Of a stretch of 5,498 bases of DNA, positions 1 to 5,440 are shown piece after piece; position 1 is the first letter of the stretch; each line of letters starts with the position of its first letter. Below the pieces are notes generated by a model. It was given only the letters and a program-made list of their open reading frames with translations. It had not been told where the DNA came from and ran no database searches. The translations under genes and the position numbers were made by a program. Source of the DNA: Salinisphaeraceae bacterium UBA4764 (GTDB lineage: Bacteria > Pseudomonadota > Gammaproteobacteria > Nevskiales > Salinisphaeraceae); NCBI GenBank assembly GCA_002403445.1, contig DHHU01000052.1, positions 15,993 to 21,490 on the forward strand, given 5' to 3'.

Positions 1-31
1 CCTTGGGCGCCGTGGATCAGAACGCTCAAGG
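1..31. repeat. Imperfect inverted repeat at the window edge
   Basis: CCTTGGGCG (1-9) pairs with CGCTCAAGG (23-31) over nine positions with one G-T wobble, leaving a 13-base loop. No T-run follows, so it does not look like an intrinsic terminator. It starts at the first base of the window, so the stem may extend outside. Function unknown. Confidence 0.35.
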
Positions 32-68
32 CATAAAATCAGGAGGCCCTTAACGTCGCGCTGGGGGT

Positions 69-104
69 CGCCGTATTGTGTATCACAGGGCCCCTGATAC
101 GGCG
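69..104. repeat. Inverted repeat with nested GC palindrome
   Basis: CGCCGTAT (69-76) is perfectly complementary to ATACGGCG (97-104). Two further G-U pairs are possible in RNA. Nested inside is CAGGG-C-CCCTG (86-96), a second near-perfect palindrome. A short T-run (119-124) follows only 14 bases later, too far for a classical terminator. It may be an RNA structure or a protein-binding site. Function unknown. Confidence 0.4.
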
Positions 105-150
105 GTGGACGAGAAACTCTTTTTCGCTTTGATGGTCACTTAATCTATCG

Positions 151-184
151 CGCCTGGTGCGTCCAAAGGACGCTGGCGGCTTTT
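151..184 (+). terminator. Possible intrinsic terminator of an upstream transcript
   Basis: An inner stem GCGTCC (159-164) / GGACGC (168-173) with an AAA loop is extended by an outer stem CGCC (151-154) / GGCG (175-178) across an asymmetric internal loop. TTTT follows at 181-184. The shape is that of a rho-independent terminator for rightward transcription entering from the left. The T-run is short, and no upstream gene is visible to assign it to. Confidence 0.4.
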
Positions 185-230
185 GAGGACGTAGCGGCCT
201 GTTCTACCAGCGGCGATGAGATTATCACTG

Positions 231-252
231 TGCCTGAATACATGATCAGGCA
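231..252. repeat. Perfect 7-bp inverted repeat
   Basis: TGCCTGA (231-237) and TCAGGCA (246-252) are perfect complements separated by 8 bases. No T-run follows. The arm and spacer sizes would suit a dimeric regulator site or a small hairpin, but I do not recognise the motif. Confidence 0.35.
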
Positions 253-323
253 AGATCGATGCATTTTCCCGTCATACTCCATACCAATACGCCACGTGCT
301 GTGGCTCTACTGATGATTGGATT

Positions 324-339
324 GGCCCGAGCACGGGCC
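324..339. repeat. GC-rich 6-bp hairpin
   Basis: GGCCCG (324-329) and CGGGCC (334-339) flank the four-base loop AGCA. It is not followed by T residues. In GC-rich DNA a stem of this size can arise by chance. Confidence 0.25.
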
Positions 340-654
340 TGCGGCCATCCTGCTCGCGTCGGTCGAGAGTTATGCATCATCCTCACAGAGTCGAAATTTA
401 GACGTTATAGCTTTGTACAGCAGATGCCCGCACCACAAGACTGATTGACCCTTTCGGACGAGGGACCTCCGTTCTCGGATGTTGATGCTATGGGGATGGT
501 CTGACATCGCCCGATCGAAGTTCTGTTGCATATCGCCAACGAAGCTGGCGGGCGATCCGATGCGGCGTGAGAGTCTGGAAAGCCATGCCGTTTTTCGTTA
601 ACGTATGTCGTCATTAATAGATTACGTATATTTGATGGACCCCCTTATTAAGGC

Positions 655-2016
655 ATGAAAAACTCAATAAAAACAGTTTGTTGCGTTCATATTCTCGCAG
701 CGATTTCGGCCATAACATTGTTATTCTCGAGTGCTGCGTTCGCGGCAAAAGCAAGCCCCCATAGCAGTCCCGAGGGCTCGACACTGACGGCAGAACATGT
801 CTTCGCCTGGCAGGCAGTGAAGGTTGCCCCCGGCGGCACGCTGTCGGGTGTATTTGCCAAAGCAGGACTGGGGGCGAACTCGTGGCACCGAGTACTTGGC
901 CTAGGCGGTCCGACCAAAGCGCTCACCCGTCTGCGTCCAGGAGATGTAGTACGGCTGAAACAGACCAGCGCGGGCAAACTGGGCCAGTTGCGCTACCACA
1001 TTGGGCAGTTCAAGACACTGGTCGTGAATCGGCGTGGCGGCAAATTGCATGTGCATATCCATAAAACACCAACACACACCCAGCCTCGCACGGTTGCCGG
1101 TAAAGTCGAAGGTTCACTGTCGGGGTCATTAGCGAAAGCAGGCGTTCCAGCCACGATCGCCAATAAACTTGAACAGGTCTATAAACCGCGTATCAACCTT
1201 TCGCGCCAGATTCAGCGCGGTGACCAATTCCGCATCATCTATAACGAACGCTATCAAGGTCAGAAACCTGTTGGCACGGGCTCGCTGGTGGCAGCACGTT
1301 TGACGGTTGGCAAGCACAAAGTCAGCGTTTTTCGTTTTGTAGGCCCCCAAAGCCATACACTTTATTTGAATGCCAAAGGAAAAAGTTTCAAACCGGGTAT
1401 ATCGCGCCATCCGGTCAATTACACCCGCATTAGTTCACCGTTCCAGAAAGAACGTATGGATCCGGCTATTCATAAAGTCCAGCCGCATAATGGCACTGAT
1501 ATGGCAGCGCCACTCGGTACGCCGGTCCGCGCAGCTGCCAACGGCACAGTGAAATATATCGGCTGGGCGCACGGCTATGGCCGCGTGATCTATCTTCGCA
1601 ACTTTGATGGCTACACAACTCGTTATGCGCATCTGCACCATTTCGCGCCTGGGCTTTCGAAAGGCGATCACGTCAAACGCGGGCAAAAAATTGGGACGGT
1701 TGGCAATACCGGCTGGTCAACCGGGCCTCATTTGCTGTTCGAGATTCGCAAGAATGGTGTGCCACACAACCCCATGACCATGCCGCTCCCGGCGACAAAT
1801 CCACTGTCGTCCAAACAACTTTCGAAGTTCAAAAAACACATTCGTCCGCTGGAGACTATTCTTGATCAGCCGATCCATCCGGATGCCTACGCCGACGTAC
1901 TCGGCCTGTTTGACGGTTGCCCGACCAACGGTATGCACTCGACGACCAGCACTCAGAATAACGAAGCCAAGAACGCGCTAAGCTGTATTCCGCCAACGCT
2001 GAATAAAGCCGGCTAG
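655..2016 (+). CDS. mepM: Secreted MepM/Csd3-like M23 peptidase-family protein with an altered active site
   Basis: The 453-residue product resembles MepM-type DD-endopeptidases (E. coli MepM is about 440 residues), which cut peptidoglycan cross-links in the periplasm. A signal peptide spans residues 1-30 (basic start, hydrophobic core, AFA before the likely cut). Next come an OapA/LysM-like domain (about 55-125; APGGTLSGVF, then TRLRPGD), a Csd3-like second domain (about 148-235), the M23 domain (about 250-380) and a 70-residue tail with C422 and C444. In the M23 domain, H278-x3-D282 (HNGTD) and H326 (YAHLH) are present. The usual PHLHxE motif reads PHLLFE, so H359 stays but the zinc ligand at 361 is Leu. 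Two extra His (328, 329) follow H326. A His cluster (HVHIH, 132-136, plus H141) fills the linker between the first two domains. It could be a weakened enzyme or a non-catalytic amidase activator such as EnvC or NlpD. The start is ATG with only AAGG very close by. Fold sure, activity doubtful. Confidence 0.88.
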   Translation: MKNSIKTVCCVHILAAISAITLLFSSAAFAAKASPHSSPEGSTLTAEHVFAWQAVKVAPGGTLSGVFAKAGLGANSWHRVLGLGGPTKALTRLRPGDVVRLKQTSAGKLGQLRYHIGQFKTLVVNRRGGKLHVHIHKTPTHTQPRTVAGKVEGSLSGSLAKAGVPATIANKLEQVYKPRINLSRQIQRGDQFRIIYNERYQGQKPVGTGSLVAARLTVGKHKVSVFRFVGPQSHTLYLNAKGKSFKPGISRHPVNYTRISSPFQKERMDPAIHKVQPHNGTDMAAPLGTPVRAAANGTVKYIGWAHGYGRVIYLRNFDGYTTRYAHLHHFAPGLSKGDHVKRGQKIGTVGNTGWSTGPHLLFEIRKNGVPHNPMTMPLPATNPLSSKQLSKFKKHIRPLETILDQPIHPDAYADVLGLFDGCPTNGMHSTTSTQNNEAKNALSCIPPTLNKAG

Positions 2017-2029
2017 TTATAACGACACC

Positions 2030-2080
2030 CCAGTCATCTACTGGATAACTGGTACGCACCTCAAACGGGTCGTTAAGGTG
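2030..2080 (+). repeat. Two small stem-loops after the M23 gene
   Basis: The first is CCAGT (2030-2034) / ACTGG (2040-2044) with a five-base loop. A second ACTGG copy (2048-2052) could compete for the same partner. The next is CACCT (2057-2061) / AGGTG (2076-2080) enclosing AACG (2064-2067) / CGTT (2071-2074) around a GGT loop, with a small internal bulge. Neither has a T-run, so they are not typical terminators. They may protect the 3' end of the mepM mRNA or end it weakly. Confidence 0.35.
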
Positions 2081-2111
2081 AACCGAGCGTAGAAATCGTC
2101 TGGTGAATAAT

Positions 2112-2140
2112 TTAGCAAGTGTCAAATAAAGTGTTATGCT
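2112..2140 (+). promoter_or_regulatory. Probable promoter of the znuACB operon
   Basis: TTAGCA (2112-2117) and TATGCT (2135-2140) lie exactly 17 bases apart, and TG at 2132-2133 gives an extended -10 (TGnTATGCT). Transcription would start near 2147, which fits a short leader before ATG 2171 and argues against a TTG start at 2153. The -10 lies inside the operator at 2132-2146, so a bound repressor would block polymerase. Confidence 0.55.
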
Positions 2141-2146
2141 ATAACA
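2132..2146. promoter_or_regulatory. Zur box (zinc-uptake operator)
   Basis: TGTTATGCTATAACA is a perfect inverted repeat, TGTTAT-N3-ATAACA. Its arms agree with the core of the gammaproteobacterial Zur consensus (GTTAT-N-rich centre-ATAAC), and the flanks are AT-rich. It covers the -10 of the promoter in front of znuA, and a zur gene lies in the same locus. Zn-bound Zur is expected to repress here when zinc is plentiful. I found no second copy of equal quality in front of the M23 gene or in front of zur. Confidence 0.85.
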
Positions 2147-2170
2147 TATAGTTTGGTAAATGCTCTATGT

Positions 2171-3085
2171 ATGCGCTTTAGCCCTAAATCCAAGTGGCTG
2201 AACCTAATCATGGCGGCTTTTATTGCCCTGCCTGTCGCGGTTGTCGCGACACCGATGGCAATGGCTCACACAATATCGGTGGTGGCGGCCGAAAGCAGTT
2301 ACGCCAGCATGGTGCGATACATCGGCGGCGAGCACGTGAAGGTGTCTGCACTACTTGACAGCCCAGACGTCAATCCGCGCCAGTTCAAAGGCAGTCCTCG
2401 TATCGGACGGCGACTAAACAACGCAGATCTGGTCGTGATGAATGGGTTGGGATTTGATGGCTGGATGGTGCCCTTGCTTCGAGGAACGTCGAATCCGGAC
2501 CGGAAAGTTATCAAGGCCAGTCAAGCAGCGAGTGGCATTGTGATGCCAGACAAAAACTGGCATTTATTTTATTCGCCGCAGGCCATGCTGGCGACGGCCA
2601 GCCGTGTAGCGGCCGTGTTGAGCCAGATCGATCCGGCACACAAACACGATTATCAAACCAATCTACAGCGGTTCCAGAAACAGCTGCTGCCCATTTATGG
2701 GCAGGCGCAGTCGCTAATCGCATCACATCCGGACCTGACGGTTACTGCAACCGTGCCGGTCTACAACTATATGCTCGAGCTACTTGGCTACGACATTCGC
2801 TACCGCAAGATACAGTTCGCCTCGATGCGCAACAGCCAACCCAGCGCACAGCAGGTCAAACAATTCCTCCAGGCGTTACAACAACACAAGGTCGACCTGC
2901 TGATTTACAACAAGCAGGTACACAATAGATTGACACAAAACGAAGTGCACACAGCCGAACAAGCCGGGATCCCAACAGTGGGCGTGAGTGCCATTCCGCT
3001 GCACGGTGAAAATTATGCGCAGTGGCAAATCACCCAGCTCAAGGCGATCAAACAAGCACTCGCTCATGCAACAGGTGGCTCGTGA
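2171..3085 (+). CDS. znuA: Zinc/manganese-type ABC transporter substrate-binding protein, divergent ZnuA
   Basis: The 304-residue periplasmic protein should bind zinc and deliver it to ZnuB. Residues 1-32 form a signal peptide ending AMA before His33. The family order is visible: GGEHVKV (52-58), the ligand-1 loop (63-74), NADLVVMNGLGFDGW, NWHLFYSP around H131, VPVYNYM (195-201), and YNKQV (246-250). The last two, with MRNSQPS in between, resemble a subfamily I recall as having EPVFGYM, MNDTEPS and YNxQV motifs. Classical ligands are largely missing: the usual DPHxF reads NPRQF (R70), and the HDAFGY His is V195. Only the second family His (H131) is plainly kept. ATG 2171 is preferred over TTG 2153 because the predicted transcription start is near 2147 and the positively charged start MRFSPKSK suits a signal peptide. 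The ribosome site is weak. Zinc as cargo is inferred from the Zur box and neighbours. Confidence 0.88.
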   Translation: MRFSPKSKWLNLIMAAFIALPVAVVATPMAMAHTISVVAAESSYASMVRYIGGEHVKVSALLDSPDVNPRQFKGSPRIGRRLNNADLVVMNGLGFDGWMVPLLRGTSNPDRKVIKASQAASGIVMPDKNWHLFYSPQAMLATASRVAAVLSQIDPAHKHDYQTNLQRFQKQLLPIYGQAQSLIASHPDLTVTATVPVYNYMLELLGYDIRYRKIQFASMRNSQPSAQQVKQFLQALQQHKVDLLIYNKQVHNRLTQNEVHTAEQAGIPTVGVSAIPLHGENYAQWQITQLKAIKQALAHATGGS

Positions 3086-3912
3086 TCGCTGCGACAACAC
3101 CCGCGGTTGTCGCACACAATCTAAGTGCAGGGAAAGGCGCCCAAAATGCTTTTAGCGGGGTGTCATTTCAACTCCCGCCAGCAAGCTTTACTGCGCTTGC
3201 CGGTGCCAATGGGTCAGGCAAAACAACCTTGTTCGAGACACTGCTCGGACTCGTTCCGCCGCGCGCCGGCTCGATCGAGGTGCTTGGTCAAAGCGCCCGT
3301 AAAGCCCGGAGCCACGTGGCTTACGTACCCCAGGCAAGCCATCTCGTTCTCGATGTTCAATTCAGCGGTCGCGAATTCGTTGCGGCCGCCTATAACGGCC
3401 GGTCCTGGGGCATAACCTGGCGCATCAGAGCCGCAGCGCGTGCTGTCGATCGCGCGCTTAGACAAGTCGATGCGCAGGATCTGGCGCAGCGCAGACTTGC
3501 CGATTTGTCGGGGGGTCAGCGGCAGCGCCTGCTCATTGCGCAAGCACTGGTGAATCAACCCCGGCTTATTTTTATGGACGAGCCGCTAGCTCAGCTTGAT
3601 CCGAGCGCTCAGGATCGCATTGTCGCGCTAGCAGCCCGGTTGCGGAATACCCTCGGCATTGCAGTGCTGTTCAGTACCCATGACGTCAATACGGTGGTCG
3701 ACGTGGCAGACCAGCTGCTCTATATGGCCGGTGGCAGCGGGCGCATCGGTTCGATCGATGAGATCGTGACCGACGACGTCCTAAGCGCTTTGTATGGCGT
3801 CCCCATGCACGTCGTTCGTGAACGAGACCGCCTTTTCATCATGCGTGACCATGGCGGGCCGGCATGCCAGACAAAAGTGACACGGATCGCAACCTCAAGG
3901 CGCCAGGCATGA
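3082..3912 (+). CDS. znuC: Zinc ABC transporter ATP-binding protein
   Basis: The 276-residue cytoplasmic ATPase powers the importer. Visible motifs in order are Walker A GANGSGKTT (41-49), Q-loop Gln84 (VAYVPQ), signature LSGGQ (142-146), Walker B LIFMDEP (162-168) with catalytic E167, D-loop D173 (AQLD) and switch H200 (STHD). All catalytic residues are present, so it should be active. The aromatic A-loop residue that usually stacks on adenine appears to be replaced by K18 or its neighbours (LSAGKG where family members often have a Tyr-Gly). After the switch, the stretch DVADQLLYMAGG and LSALYGVPMHV is typical of metal-importer ATPases. A basic tail of about 20 residues follows. The start is GTG 3082, which overlaps the znuA stop as GTGA, with AGGTGG at 3073-3078 as ribosome site. 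An in-frame ATG at 3022 would overlap znuA by 64 bases and add no conserved sequence. Confidence 0.92.
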   Translation: MIAATTPAVVAHNLSAGKGAQNAFSGVSFQLPPASFTALAGANGSGKTTLFETLLGLVPPRAGSIEVLGQSARKARSHVAYVPQASHLVLDVQFSGREFVAAAYNGRSWGITWRIRAAARAVDRALRQVDAQDLAQRRLADLSGGQRQRLLIAQALVNQPRLIFMDEPLAQLDPSAQDRIVALAARLRNTLGIAVLFSTHDVNTVVDVADQLLYMAGGSGRIGSIDEIVTDDVLSALYGVPMHVVRERDRLFIMRDHGGPACQTKVTRIATSRRQA

Positions 3913-4772
3913 CGTGGCCCGCTTTGCTCGATATGGCATTCATGCGGCATGCGTTTGCTGCGGGCACGTGCATTGCCATCGCCGGATCGATGATCGGTTA
4001 TTTCGTGGTGCTGCGCCGGCAGGCGTTCGCGGCCCACGCACTTTCCAACGTCGGCTTTGCCGGCGCGGCCGGCGCATCACTGGCCGGGGTCGACCCCATG
4101 CTCGGGCTGTTTATCTTCGTGATGGCCGCCGCAGTGGTGATGGCAGCAGCGGGCGAAAACGTCGGCGATCGCGACGTCAGCGTAGGCATGATTTTAATGT
4201 TCTCGCTCGGCTTGGGTATTTTGTTCGTCAATCTTTACAGCGCCAATGCCGATGCGGCAATCGGTATTCTGTTCGGCAGTGTGCTTGGGATCAGCACCGC
4301 ACAGATGCAACTGACCGCGGTTGTATCGCTTGTCGTGTTGGTCTTTCTGGGGGCCTTGTTTCGGCCGCTGCGCTTTGCCAGCCTGAATCCCCAGGCTGCA
4401 CACGCTCGGGGCGTCCCAGTGGCAGCAATCAGCATGTTGTTTTTGTTGTTGCTCGGTGCTGTTGCAAGCGTATCGGTGCCGGTGATTGGTTCGCTATTGA
4501 GTTTCGCTATTTTTGTCGGCCCCGCTTCGGCCGCCCAAACTTGGACCAAACGCGTGACAACGGGTTTAGCGCTGACTGTGCTATTGGCGCTGATCGAGGT
4601 TTGGGGCGGCATTGCCGCCTCGTACTATGTCAATTGGCCAGCTTCATCGTGTATCGCAAGTTTGAGCTTTGGATTCTATGCCGCGGGCTGGCTGAGCAAG
4701 CATGCTGGGTTCCACACGCTGTTAGGACGTACGCGCGCCACCACTCCGTATGCCAATGCTGCAGCTGATTAA
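3909..4772 (+). CDS. znuB: Zinc ABC transporter permease (ABC-3 family)
   Basis: The 287-residue inner-membrane protein forms the channel through which the metal crosses. It has about eight to nine hydrophobic segments, the clearest being near residues 14-34, 63-83, 92-112, 128-150, 170-195, 195-215 and 245-262. The family loop after the first segment is recognisable (LRRQAFAAHALSNVGFAGA), as are the coupling-type stretch FRPLRFASLNPQAAHARGVPV, which should touch ZnuC, and VPVIGSLLSFAIFVGPASAA. The start ATG 3909 overlaps the znuC stop as ATGA, with CAAGG at 3896-3900 eight bases upstream. ATG 3864 would give 302 residues with a polar 15-residue extension (MPDKSDTDRNLKAPG) and is less likely. 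The hydrophilic C-terminus ends ANAAAD. No stop-proximal terminator is visible, so transcription may run on into zur. Confidence 0.92.
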   Translation: MTWPALLDMAFMRHAFAAGTCIAIAGSMIGYFVVLRRQAFAAHALSNVGFAGAAGASLAGVDPMLGLFIFVMAAAVVMAAAGENVGDRDVSVGMILMFSLGLGILFVNLYSANADAAIGILFGSVLGISTAQMQLTAVVSLVVLVFLGALFRPLRFASLNPQAAHARGVPVAAISMLFLLLLGAVASVSVPVIGSLLSFAIFVGPASAAQTWTKRVTTGLALTVLLALIEVWGGIAASYYVNWPASSCIASLSFGFYAAGWLSKHAGFHTLLGRTRATTPYANAAAD

Positions 4773-4833
4773 GGGTAGCTCAACTGATTCGCCTTTTACC
4801 TAAGAAACCAAGCCGGAAGCCAATATTTTTGAA

Positions 4834-4846
4834 TGTTTGGCAAACA
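4834..4846. promoter_or_regulatory. Palindrome in front of zur, possible promoter part
   Basis: TGTTTG-G-CAAACA is a perfect 6-bp inverted repeat around one base, in the 111-base gap between znuB and zur. It contains TTGGCA (4837-4842), a good -35 hexamer, but no convincing -10 lies 16-18 bases on. It is immediately followed by CAAC (4845-4848) / GTTG (4855-4858). Its centre and base content differ from the Zur box at 2132. It may be an operator or an internal promoter for zur. Nothing else stands out in this gap. Confidence 0.3.
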
Positions 4847-4883
4847 ACTGAATTGTTGATCGTAGTTGATTTATCCGAGCTCC

Positions 4884-5381
4884 ATGACGGATTCTGAAAA
4901 ACCCACCGCATTTCGCTCCGAGCGCCATGACCATGCGGCCTGCGTGGCCGAAGCACTAGCGCGTGCAGATAGCGTCTGTGCCCAACGCGGGTTGCGGCTC
5001 ACCGCCATGCGTCGGCGCATACTCGAGTTGATCTGGCAGAACCACACGCCTTCCAAGGCTTATGATTTGCTCGATCTGGTACGCCAGGAGCACCGCGGCG
5101 CGGCGCCGCCAACAGTCTACCGGGCGCTGGAGTTCCTACGGGATGCCGGTTTGGTACACCACCTCGAATCGATCGATGCATTCGTGGGCTGTGACGCTGA
5201 CGAATGTCGCGGCCAACCACAGTTTCTGATCTGCCGTGGCTGTCAACGCGTAGCCGAAATTCACAGTCAGCGTCTTGCGCATGACGCGGCAGTCGAGGCA
5301 CTCGGCGCCGGGTTTCAAGCGGAAAACGAAATCATAGAACTGCATGGCATCTGCGACGCGTGTCGAGAAGGCACCGCCTGA
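4884..5381 (+). CDS. zur: Zinc uptake regulator Zur (Fur family)
   Basis: The 165-residue product (E. coli Zur has 171) is a zinc-sensing DNA-binding repressor. The N-terminal winged helix carries LRLTAMRRRILELIW (37-51) and the recognition stretch PPTVYRALEFL (75-85). The dimerisation half holds the structural zinc site as two CxxC pairs, C117/C120 and C157/C160. Of the sensor-site residues known from E. coli (H77, C88, H96, E111), the counterparts H92, C103 and E125 are present. The His96 counterpart is missing: the loop C103-DADECRGQPQF has no His, but holds C108 and several acidic residues. The lengths and LICRGC favour Zur over Fur. ATG 4884 is chosen over TTG 4866, which adds only IYPSS and has no better ribosome site; neither start has a strong Shine-Dalgarno. 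Expected target: the Zur box before znuA. Confidence 0.92.
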   Translation: MTDSEKPTAFRSERHDHAACVAEALARADSVCAQRGLRLTAMRRRILELIWQNHTPSKAYDLLDLVRQEHRGAAPPTVYRALEFLRDAGLVHHLESIDAFVGCDADECRGQPQFLICRGCQRVAEIHSQRLAHDAAVEALGAGFQAENEIIELHGICDACREGTA

Positions 5382-5440
5382 AGTTATTAACCCAATGATT
5401 GAGACTTGAACTTGACGACGCCGGCAGAGGCTTGAGCCCT

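Larger units (their letters stand above)
1..654. other. Upstream region without a supportable gene
   Basis: I see no convincing coding region in these 654 bases. The two short open frames (259-444 on plus, 405-614 on minus) have no recognisable domain, no good ribosome binding site and low-complexity, shadow-like translations. The first 36 bases could be the tail of a gene entering from the left: frame 1 reads PWAPWIRTLKA then stop at 34-36, and frame 3 reads LGAVDQNAQGIKSGGP then stop at 49-51. Neither can be assigned. Positions 1-350 contain five separate inverted repeats, listed individually. Just before the M23 gene (596-632) the sequence turns AT-rich, with palindromes CGTTAACG (596-603) and TAATAGATTA (615-624), a repeated ACGTAT (601-606 and 624-629) and a TATATT hexamer at 627-632. 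The last could be a -10 element, but no good -35 lies at the right distance. Confidence 0.6.

Noticed and set aside
41..50. AGGAGG at 42-47 as a ribosome binding site
   Set aside because: No start codon lies at a suitable distance, and no open frame of useful length follows.
402..418. CGTTATAGCTTTGTACA as a distant Zur box
   Set aside because: Only the left arm matches. The right arm is TTTGTAC rather than ATAACA, and it lies far from any start codon.
259..444. A 61-codon plus frame with GLARARACGHPARVG, faintly like the linker of serine recombinases (AGLARARARGRxGGR)
   Set aside because: The match is a single Ala/Arg-rich stretch, no catalytic domain precedes it, and the following residues do not fit a helix-turn-helix. 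A resolvase remnant cannot be supported.
405..614. A 69-codon minus frame upstream of the M23 gene
   Set aside because: No recognisable motif, no ribosome site, and a Ser/Cys-rich composition typical of non-coding sequence.
2016..2023. GTTATAAC just after the M23 stop as a second Zur site
   Set aside because: The half-sites abut without the three-base centre, and the flanks do not extend the symmetry. It is a plain 8-base palindrome.
2160..2201. A 13-codon frame (ATG 2160) overlapping the znuA start, as a leader peptide
   Set aside because: No ribosome site and no pattern such as a run of regulatory codons. It may simply be chance.
3864..3908. Earlier ATG at 3864 as znuB start
   Set aside because: The extension is polar, is not family-like and has no better ribosome site, whereas ATG 3909 gives an ATGA overlap with znuC.
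3914..4768. A 284-codon plus-strand open frame lying within znuB in another frame
   Set aside because: Its product is rich in Arg, Cys, Gly and His with no domain, and it mirrors the codons of a clear membrane permease. It is a shadow frame.
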